Assembly (NCBI GenBank): GCA_019636475.1
Contig: JAHBXN010000004.1
Coordinates: forward strand, 248,001-312,000
Length of the DNA: 64,000 nucleotides
Reading direction: 5' to 3'
DNA from: Phycisphaerae bacterium
GTDB taxonomy: Bacteria; Planctomycetota; Phycisphaerae; UBA1845; UTPLA1
This document shows, piece by piece, positions 10,717 through 16,557 of the stretch (position 1 is its first letter; the number at the start of each line of letters is the position of its first letter). The notes beneath the pieces were generated by a model. That model did no database searches and was not told where the DNA came from. It saw only the letters and a program-made list of their open reading frames with translations. The translations under genes and the position numbers were made by a program.

Positions 10717-12344
10717 TTCCTGCCTCCCGCGACGGCCGCGTTGACTGCCGCCACAAGGTCATTGAAGGCGTCGCAACTCTTGAGCGTGGAGTCGCTGAAG
10801 AACTCATCATCCGTCAGAGGCGATTGATTCCCCTTCTTTAGGTCGTTGCGAAGCCGTTCGACTGCCTGCTCGCAATCAGGATCGTTTATGAAGAGAAATC
10901 GTTGGGTGCCATCGACCGCCATTTTTCGATTGCGATATTGCGCGAACGCCAGCAGTTTTCGGATGCTGTCGGTGAGAAGGGTTTCCGTGGTCCCATTCTC
11001 TCGTTCGCCGGCGCGTGCGGGATCGTGGAAGGCCGTAAGGTAGCTGGTGGCAACGTGCGCCTGCTTCACTTCGACAAGGATGAGACTCGGTTGCTGGTTT
11101 TGAGCGTGGCTGTTGATTTTGCCTCGCGGAACATTGAGCATAAGCGCCCGAAGCAGCCCCTCAATTGATTTCGCCGCGACATCGTTCGCCTTGGCGGCCG
11201 CTGCATGAAAGAACTCATCATCCTTCTTGTCATCCGGGATTTCAGCGCCGAGGTTGCGACACAGGGCCGTGTGATCGACCGAGAGATATTTGTAAAAGAC
11301 GGCGGACGCAAACTGCGATTCACCCAAGTGCGCAGCGCCGGCATCAGTCGCCAAGTCGTCGACAGCGGTGAAATAATCATATTCGGGATAGGCCGGATGG
11401 GTGCTGATGGCGTCAGCGACCTGGCAGGCGGCTTCGATGTCGCGGAAGGCATCGGAAGTGGTCATCCGTCCAAAAAGCGCGATGTCGGCGGCCGAAATCG
11501 GGCGGTCCGAGGTGCATTTGAGCGAATCGGCCAGAGTCACCTTTGCGCCGCTGACTTTCTTCGCCCCGCGCTCAGGTTTTAACGATTTGGAGAGCGCGGC
11601 TTCATCTTCATACGCTTCGTTTTCCCGGAGCTTGAGAATCACCCGAAGCAGCCAGTATGCGAGATCGTAACTCGGTGTGAGCTTTTCGGCTTCAGTCGAC
11701 GGCTCGAAGCCGTCGGGTCGGTCGGCGACATCCATTGCCTCGACAACAGATTGAATCATGGGCCAGTGCGCACGAACAGATGCCCAGGCGATGTCTTTCT
11801 CCGGGCTCGATTTCGGCCACTGCAACTTCTTGGCCGCGTCGCCGAGATTGTCGGCGAATATCTGCGCAGGATCGGCGAGATCGTCAAGCTTATCCTTGGC
11901 CTTCAGGTCCTTCAGAATCGCGATGATGCGCTCCACTTCGCGATCAAGATCGAGATAAATCGCCTGTGGTGTTCGCACCTTGCCGTCCGGCCTGACTTCG
12001 TCCTGCTTACTGTCCTTCTGAGCAATGATGGAAACGGCGGCTTTGATGCCTTCAACGTTCTTGTCGTCCGCTCCGAATTCGGCCTGCCACGCGGCCGCGA
12101 CGCGCTCGGGCAAGAGTCGCGTTCGAACTCCGAAGTTTGCCGAGCCCACAGTTTGTTCGAATACTCCGAGAGTTCGGTCGTCTTGATCTGGGCGTCTCGG
12201 TTGTCGGATAACCCGCTTGAGGCACTGGCTGCTGATACGGAGCCGTTCCGATCCGGCGTAGAATGCCTTCTTGGGCCGACCCTCCTGGTCGCGATTGAGG
12301 TTGGACGGTCCGAATTCCTGAATGACGTGAAATTCAATCAACAT
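10713..12344 (-). CDS. cas7: Cas7e (Cse4/CasC), oversized Cascade backbone subunit
   Basis: Cas7e forms the helical backbone that coats the crRNA. It begins MLIEFHVIQEFGPSNLNRD, continues GSERLRISSQCLKR, and keeps ADIALFGRM, FTAVDDL, GSAHLG-like GAAHLGESQFASAVFY and NVPRGKINSHA, all family hallmarks. The start at 12344 has AAAGGA about 7 nt upstream. The protein is 543 residues against roughly 360 in E. coli. About 115 extra residues lie between FGVRTRLLPE (residue 80) and ADIALFGRM (residue 286), and some 50 more towards the C-terminus. The insert is charged and helical, with no motif I recognise. It sits second in the effector operon, 66 nt after cas8e and overlapping the Cas5e fusion by 4 nt. 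Confidence 0.92.
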   Translation of the reverse strand: MLIEFHVIQEFGPSNLNRDQEGRPKKAFYAGSERLRISSQCLKRVIRQPRRPDQDDRTLGVFEQTVGSANFGVRTRLLPERVAAAWQAEFGADDKNVEGIKAAVSIIAQKDSKQDEVRPDGKVRTPQAIYLDLDREVERIIAILKDLKAKDKLDDLADPAQIFADNLGDAAKKLQWPKSSPEKDIAWASVRAHWPMIQSVVEAMDVADRPDGFEPSTEAEKLTPSYDLAYWLLRVILKLRENEAYEDEAALSKSLKPERGAKKVSGAKVTLADSLKCTSDRPISAADIALFGRMTTSDAFRDIEAACQVADAISTHPAYPEYDYFTAVDDLATDAGAAHLGESQFASAVFYKYLSVDHTALCRNLGAEIPDDKKDDEFFHAAAAKANDVAAKSIEGLLRALMLNVPRGKINSHAQNQQPSLILVEVKQAHVATSYLTAFHDPARAGERENGTTETLLTDSIRKLLAFAQYRNRKMAVDGTQRFLFINDPDCEQAVERLRNDLKKGNQSPLTDDEFFSDSTLKSCDAFNDLVAAVNAAVAGGRK

Positions 12345-12410
12345 ATAAGGTCCTTTCTCTCCGAAATGAAATCGGAACAACGGAAGTCAATCTGTGAACC
12401 CTTGGCGCCG

Positions 12411-14315
12411 CTAGGCCAGAATTGTTCGCCAGCGCGCGGGAGTCGGATCAATCGGATCATGCCACTTCGACAGTTCTACAAGCAGATCGGCGAAGTCTAT
12501 TCGAGGCGGCTGTGGGGTCGTTGGTGTCTCAGTGATGGCGGAAAAGAGGCGGCTCAATGCCCCTTGCCGGGCTGCATGCGGGGCAGTAACCACTTCGGCG
12601 AGAAGTCTGCGAAATCGGCCGCCGCCGCGAACGCCGCCTTGACGATCTTCGGCAACTTGCTGATTAGCAAGCGTGCGGAACGTCGCGCCGGGGACGGGTT
12701 CATGCTTCCACGCCTGCACATGGTGTGCGGAGTAGATTGGTAGGATCGCCGCGACCGCCTCCCGGAGCGCGTGACGGCGATGCCCCGATTCGATCCGCGA
12801 TTGTTGCCAAACAAATGTCATGGCCGCCTGCCGCTCCATCGTCGCCGCACCGGCGGTAACATTCGTCATCGACCATGCCTGACGCTGAAGGTCAGGTAGG
12901 CTCTCCATTTGCTTGACCAGTGCTCGCGCGGCGGCATACAGAATTGTATTCACCTCGGCGGTGTCAACTGATCGAACGCCGTATTTGTCGTCTTCATTCG
13001 GTTTGGTCTCACTCGCCCATTGCGATAGATAGGCATTCGGATCATCATCAGTCGCAATTGCAACCCACGTATCGAGGACTTGGGCGAGCGACAGTTGGCG
13101 ACGCTTCGCCGCATGTTCTTTGTCAAAGAACTTCACTAACGCCTCGGCCGTCGCGTCAAGCTTCACCGATGGCTGAGCCATCAACTTGGATGGGATTGCG
13201 TATTCGGCAATAGGGGCGTCGTCGATTTTGGCTTGGTTGCCGGCGCTCGATGTTACGACGACCGAAATGTCGGATTTCAAGTGGTGCGCTCGTTTAATCA
13301 TGCGATTCCACCCCACGCGTCCGGGCTCCGTGAGCCAACGCGTGATCGCACGGACGGGCCAGAATTCGAAATCGCCTCCGAGATTGAACGTGTCCTTGTT
13401 CGAGGGAATCAGGTGGGGGTCGTCCGGCGACGATTTCCACTGTTCGACGTCCTGCTTAGCGCCATACGGGCTATTTGCATGGTTGTAAGTGTCAGCAACA
13501 ACAACCTTGGTGAATCGATCGAAATGGCTTTCGCCGCAATGGCAGCAAGGCTCATCACTTTGACTGTTCGATACGGGCGTCACAAGGCGAGGCCGCCAGG
13601 TCATCCGAGCGACGGGCCCCGGCACGCCATCCGCGCGACCGTGGATCGCGACCCACGAAGGTCGGCCGCGATCGCCGACAATAAGATTGAGGAGCAGCGT
13701 TTTGAGCAGTGTGTCGGCATAAGGAATGACATAGCGCGGCTCGCTTCCGCCGATGGTTGAGAGCAGATTGCGGCTAATCGCCGGACCGAGGCCGCCGCGG
13801 GCGAAGGCGGATTCAGCCAGCCTGCCCTTGAGCATGCAACCGACACACAGCGGCGGATCGGCGTCGTAGGCGTGGTTGAAGTGGACGATATTGGTGCCGG
13901 ATGGAATCTCAGCGAGCAGTTGGGATGCCGATTGTGGCGTGTTGGGCGCATCCCAGCCGGGAATATTCTTAATTACCTCTGCGTCGAAGTACGATGCCTG
14001 AGAACCACCGTCGCGAGCCGTCGCAGTCTCCAGCGGCGCGATGATCGCCGCGACCGCGTCGCTCTGAAGCCCTGTTTCGGTGCGGGCAGTAAGTCTGATC
14101 AAATCTTCTTCACAGCCAACGCGATCCCTAAGTCCATCGCTAACAAGCGCGATGAGAAACCGCAGCATTGCGACGTTGATCAGCGGAGACGATTCCCCGA
14201 TTCGCGCGATTGCATGAGCATCGGCAAGAAGTTCCTTGAGCGAACAAACTCGACTCTGTCCATCAATCAGTGTGACGCTAATCCACGGCGATGAGACGAG
14301 ACTGAATGAAGGCAT
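12411..14315 (-). CDS. Cas8e (Cse1/CasA) fused to a Cse2 (Cas11)-like C-terminus
   Basis: A 634-residue large subunit. The start at 14315 has GGAGG 8 nt upstream and gives MPSFSLVSSPWISV, the usual Cse1 opening. Cse1 recognises the PAM and starts R-loop formation. The paired CxxC motifs of Cse1 are present (CVGC near 157, CCHC near 257). The chain is longer than typical Cse1 (about 500). Its last 130 residues read like Cse2, the small subunit: a helix with LPIYSAHH, then GGRFRRLLAEV, ALSRLFSAI, RIDFADLLVELSKWHD and a final ARWR. Cse2 normally ends with RRFRRLLA...VDWARLLRDLLRWD...RRWAR. No separate cse2 exists in the 66-nt gap to cas7e, which supports a fusion. The boundary, near residue 480-500, is uncertain. 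Confidence 0.85.
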   Translation of the reverse strand: MPSFSLVSSPWISVTLIDGQSRVCSLKELLADAHAIARIGESSPLINVAMLRFLIALVSDGLRDRVGCEEDLIRLTARTETGLQSDAVAAIIAPLETATARDGGSQASYFDAEVIKNIPGWDAPNTPQSASQLLAEIPSGTNIVHFNHAYDADPPLCVGCMLKGRLAESAFARGGLGPAISRNLLSTIGGSEPRYVIPYADTLLKTLLLNLIVGDRGRPSWVAIHGRADGVPGPVARMTWRPRLVTPVSNSQSDEPCCHCGESHFDRFTKVVVADTYNHANSPYGAKQDVEQWKSSPDDPHLIPSNKDTFNLGGDFEFWPVRAITRWLTEPGRVGWNRMIKRAHHLKSDISVVVTSSAGNQAKIDDAPIAEYAIPSKLMAQPSVKLDATAEALVKFFDKEHAAKRRQLSLAQVLDTWVAIATDDDPNAYLSQWASETKPNEDDKYGVRSVDTAEVNTILYAAARALVKQMESLPDLQRQAWSMTNVTAGAATMERQAAMTFVWQQSRIESGHRRHALREAVAAILPIYSAHHVQAWKHEPVPGATFRTLANQQVAEDRQGGVRGGGRFRRLLAEVVTAPHAARQGALSRLFSAITETPTTPQPPRIDFADLLVELSKWHDPIDPTPARWRTILA

Positions 14316-14367
14316 TTTTTCCTTTCCTCCGAGTGGAGTGGCGGTCCTCTTCGCATGAGCCAATATT

Positions 14368-14646
14368 CTACCGATTCAGCGCATCTACAAAGGCGTCTAA
14401 CCGTTTTTTGGTGCGGTCCCGGAGTGTCGAGGGCGCGACGCCACGAAAATGCGCATACTTCAGATATGTGACAGGTTTGCCCAGAACCACCGGCTCTCCG
14501 ATGTACGCAAATAAATCATCACGCTCCTCTGATGGCAATTTCAAAATGCGATCTATTTGCTCATTCCGAATCGCGTTTGCCAGTGGAGTCTCGCTGGCGC
14601 TAACCAATGTCATGGTGCCGTCAAAAATCCTCGTCGTGCCGTGCAT
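14368..14646 (-). CDS. Sigma-70 region 4-like protein (possible second half of a split ECF sigma factor)
   Basis: About 92 residues. LPSEERDDLF followed by KYAHFRGVAPSTLRDRTKKRLDAF resembles region 4 of ECF sigma factors: a conserved Leu-Pro start, then a helix-turn-helix and a final basic helix. The start shown is the ATG with CGGAG 7 nt upstream; a TTG one codon earlier is also open. The frame overlaps the upstream region 2-like ORF by 26-29 nt in the +1 frame. The pair spans about 184 codons, the size of one ECF sigma factor. Either the two are separate subunits, or a frameshift joins them. The gene sits 52 nt upstream of cas8e on the same strand, so it probably heads or regulates the cas operon. 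Assignment from pattern only. Confidence 0.6.
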   Translation of the reverse strand: MHGTTRIFDGTMTLVSASETPLANAIRNEQIDRILKLPSEERDDLFAYIGEPVVLGKPVTYLKYAHFRGVAPSTLRDRTKKRLDAFVDALNR

Positions 14647-14920
14647 CAAAATTCTCCGGGTTCAGTGGTCGATTTTTTTTTGATTCGTCGAAAGCGCGCT
14701 TCGCCATTTTCGACACCGCGTGACGCACGACGGTGCCAATGTAGGCGTCTGGATTAACAATTCGTGCCAGCGCCGTGGTAGGGCGATCGAACAGCTCGCA
14801 AAAAATTTGGTTGGCCGCATCGTCCGGGTCGTGCCGCGCTGCGCGTAGCCAGCGCTGCGGGCCTGGGCGGTTAATTTGATCCTGAATGGTTTCGTAAATC
14901 TTGATTTGGTCGAGCATCAT
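14621..14920 (-). CDS. Sigma-70 region 2-like protein (possible first half of a split ECF sigma factor)
   Basis: A 99-residue ORF with an excellent ribosome site (GGAGG, 6 nt before ATG-ATG). DPDDAANQIFCELFDRP and NPDAYIGTVVRHAVSKMAKRAF match region 2 of FecI-like ECF sigma factors, which bind core RNA polymerase and the -10 element. No region 4 follows in this frame. The frame ends at TTT TGA C, preceded by GAGG, an arrangement resembling the programmed +1 frameshift of release-factor 2 mRNA. A +1 shift there would continue into the region 4-like frame. A run of nine A residues (14673-14681) lies upstream, but the other frame carries a stop after it, so slippage there could not join them. 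It is the first gene after the putative cas promoter. Confidence 0.6.
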   Translation of the reverse strand: MMLDQIKIYETIQDQINRPGPQRWLRAARHDPDDAANQIFCELFDRPTTALARIVNPDAYIGTVVRHAVSKMAKRAFDESKKNRPLNPENFDARHDEDF

Positions 14921-14979
14921 TTTGAACCTCCATAGTTGATTTGCCCTGTACCCGATTTAGTGCGGCTCCGGCGATCGAA

Positions 14980-15011
14980 TGACGGGATTAATAATAGAAG
15001 ATACCTGCCCT
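14980..15011 (-). promoter_or_regulatory. Predicted binding site of the crRNA-like RNA within the cas promoter
   Basis: Read on the minus strand, this 32-nt stretch begins AGGGCAGGTATCTTCTATT. The spacer-like segment at 15112-15143 begins AGGGCGGGTCTGTTCTATT. Sixteen of these 19 positions agree, with mismatches at 6, 10 and 12. Positions 6 and 12 are flipped out in type I-E guide-target duplexes. The three bases 5' of the site are AAT, a plausible AA-type PAM, and they form the end of the -35 box. The site covers the promoter spacer and the -10 element. The distal 13 positions hardly match, which would favour binding without full R-loop formation. Confidence 0.65.
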
Positions 15012-15017
15012 ATTCAA
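14991..15017 (-). promoter_or_regulatory. Putative promoter of the sigma-like/cas operon
   Basis: On the minus strand, TTGAAT (15017-15012) and TATTAT (14996-14991) are spaced by 15 nt in a locally AT-rich stretch, about 70 nt before the first ORF of the operon. The spacing is short of the 17-nt optimum. The match to consensus and the position make it the best candidate seen. Confidence 0.5.
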
Positions 15018-15027
15018 TTAAATTCGC

Positions 15028-15056
15028 TTGAATTTTTCGATAGACACTGTTAGTTT
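15028..15056 (+). promoter_or_regulatory. Putative promoter of the crRNA-like RNA
   Basis: On the plus strand, TTGAAT (15028-15033) and TAGTTT (15051-15056) are spaced by 17 nt. Initiation near 15063 would give a transcript running through both pseudo-repeats. It is divergent from, and about 10 nt away from, the cas promoter. The -10 match is weak (3 of 6). Confidence 0.4.
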
Positions 15057-15082
15057 GTTTCCCGATGGAGATTGCCCAGCAT

Positions 15083-15172
15083 TGTATCTCCACCTCAGTG
15101 GAGGTGAACCGAGGGCGGGTCTGTTCTATTCAGAGGTGCAACCTCGATCCCCACTCCTGTGGGGGAGCATAA
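15083..15172 (+). ncRNA. CreR-like crRNA-like RNA: pseudo-repeat, spacer, pseudo-repeat
   Basis: Two 29-nt pseudo-repeats (15083-15111 and 15144-15172) are separated by a 32-nt spacer-like segment, exactly the 61-nt period of the main array. Pseudo-repeat 1 keeps the stem (CTCCAC/GTGGAG) with a compensatory C-G to T-A change, and keeps the 8-nt 5' handle GTGAACCG unchanged. Pseudo-repeat 2 keeps a perfect CCCCAC/GTGGGG stem while its handle has decayed, as expected if it only needs Cas6e cleavage. Loops have diverged. The spacer segment matches the adjacent cas promoter over its seed half. This is the architecture of the crRNA-like regulators known as CreR, and of CreA in CreTA modules, in other type I systems. 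Predicted role: guide the Cas complex to repress its own operon. Confidence 0.75.
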
Positions 15173-15399
15173 CGCTCGTCGACAGGTTCCATCATTGTGC
15201 TGTTGCTCGGGCGACTGCGCCAGGCAGCAGCATAATGGTGGTGCACTTTGCTCTTGCATCGGCGAATGCCCAGCCGCTCGAACCGCCCATTCGCTCGCAG
15301 CACCGGGATCCAGGCTTCATCCAGCAGGTTGAACACGCCCGCGGGATTCGACGGGTCTTCGTGTCGTGTTGCGTCCGGCTCGTCGTGGCGGTTGATCAT
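15130..15399 (-). pseudogene. Remnant of a second cas8e (N-terminal fragment)
   Basis: The minus-strand frame starts at an ATG with GGAGG 8 nt upstream and encodes FNLLDEAWIPVLRANGRFERLGIR after about 20 residues. That is the classical N-terminus of ordinary Cse1 proteins (FNLLDEPWIPV...G), different from the MPSFSLVSSPWISV start of the intact copy. Similarity stops after GIRRC; the rest is unrelated and runs through pseudo-repeat 2. It lies where the first effector gene of an ancestral type I-E operon would lie, in the same orientation. I infer a truncated older cas8e left after replacement of the effector module. A short regulatory ORF is the alternative. Confidence 0.65.
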
Positions 15400-15501
15400 C
15401 GGTGGCCCTCCGTCCCGGATCTTGACGGCGCCCCGCTGCGATTTCAAGCTGTGAAATGGCCGCAGTGACAGAAACTGTCACTCTCGAGACATCGCCGCGC
15501 C

Positions 15502-16176
15502 TCAGCCCCCGATCGTCGCGGACGAAGTCGGCCCCCACGGGCCGGGACGCCCGCGCGTCGACAGCCACCGCGCCGCGTACCATGCCGTCTGGCCGGCACT
15601 CGAACCCGAAAAAATCACCGGCGACGGCGTCCGCGTCGCCAGGCGGATGAACGCATAGTCGCCGGGATCCGCCGGGGGACCGTCGCCCGCCGGCCTCACC
15701 GCCCCGCGCAGCTCCAGACCGGCAATCCCGCGCGGACGCGCCCGCCGCTGCGGCGTCGCCGAATCGACAAAATGAATGACATGCTCCAGCCGCTCCCCCG
15801 CGTCAATCCGCAGCAGCGGGAAGGTCTGCGGATCGCCGGATGGCGCCGCATAGGCGTCGGGCAGTGTCAGACCCAGGGCCGCACGGGCCGACGCATCCAC
15901 CTCCGGCCGGACCCGAAGCTGACCGGCAATCTCCCGGATCGTGCCGACCAGCGCGCGGCGGCTGTCCGCCTTCGCGGCGGCCGCGCTCTCAAACGCCGCC
16001 CGCGCGGCGACGAGGGCATCATACGCCTTGATCCATTCACGCTGCCCCTCGCCGAGGGCGTCGATCTGCTCGCTGGTCAGACCCAGGGCGCGATGGTGGT
16101 CCAGGGCATAGGTGACAAAATTGATCTGCCAGCGGTTGAAAAGGCCGTCGGCGTCGGGAATGAAATCGTGTGGCAT
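15502..16176 (-). CDS. Hypothetical protein, paralogue B flanking the CRISPR-Cas island
   Basis: About 224 residues, starting MPHDFIPDADGLFNRWQINF. A GTG five codons upstream is an alternative start. It is homologous to the protein at 4269-4931: the N-terminal D-x-D/E-F-x-x-W motif, the Ala-rich helix, ARAALGLTLPDAYAAP, a central HVIHFVDSATPQRRARPRG block matching KIDFVDESTPTRKAKPLG, and a C-terminal TAWYAARWLSTRGRPGPWG. The two copies have diverged well beyond recent duplication. Same strand as the cas genes but more than 550 nt upstream of their promoter. No signal peptide or catalytic motif seen. Function unknown. Confidence 0.68.
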   Translation of the reverse strand: MPHDFIPDADGLFNRWQINFVTYALDHHRALGLTSEQIDALGEGQREWIKAYDALVAARAAFESAAAAKADSRRALVGTIREIAGQLRVRPEVDASARAALGLTLPDAYAAPSGDPQTFPLLRIDAGERLEHVIHFVDSATPQRRARPRGIAGLELRGAVRPAGDGPPADPGDYAFIRLATRTPSPVIFSGSSAGQTAWYAARWLSTRGRPGPWGPTSSATIGG

Positions 16177-16357
16177 CGCGGCGGCACCCACCTTTCGATG
16201 GGATGTGTCGGCCCGATCGGACCGCGACTTGCGGCCGGGCGGCGCAGAAACAGCCGGACGGGCTGAAAAACGGGCGGCGCGGCCGCGATGGGCTGCCGCG
16301 CGATGGGCACGCGGGATTTTATCGGTGAAGGCCCGGGCCCGGAGCGATCCGGCCTTT

Positions 16358-16504
16358 CCGGAACCGCGCGCCGGAATGCCGGAACCGCGCGCCGGAATGC
16401 CGGAACCCCGCGCCGGACCGGCGGCACCCCGCGACGGACCGGCGGCACCCCGCGACGGACCGGCGGCACCCCGCGCCGGAATGCCGGAACCCCGCGCCGG
16501 AACC
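16358..16504. repeat. Seven-copy 21-nt minisatellite
   Basis: Seven tandem 21-nt units, two main variants: CCGGAACCGCGCGCCGGAATG (first 20 nt CCGGAACCGCGCGCCGGAAT) and GCGGCACCCCGCGACGGACC plus G. Very GC-rich with internal inverted symmetry. All frames stay open, encoding 7-residue repeats, but no ribosome site or family supports translation. It lies between paralogue B and the aconitase stop codon. Confidence 0.9.
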
Positions 16505-16557
16505 CAGCCATCGCGCCCGGGAACGCCGCCGATTCACCACACCCGAACCGCCCCGGC

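Noticed and set aside
14673-14681. Run of nine A residues (minus strand) as a slippage site joining the sigma halves
   Set aside because: The region 4-like frame has a TGA downstream of the run, so slippage there would terminate; the join must lie nearer the end of the first ORF.
15205-15235. A possible third pseudo-repeat one period downstream of 15144
   Set aside because: No stem or handle resemblance at the expected position; the same holds one period upstream (15022).
15028-15468. 146-codon plus-strand frame covering the pseudo-repeats
   Set aside because: No ribosome site or family; it runs through the crRNA-like RNA and the antisense of the cas8e remnant.
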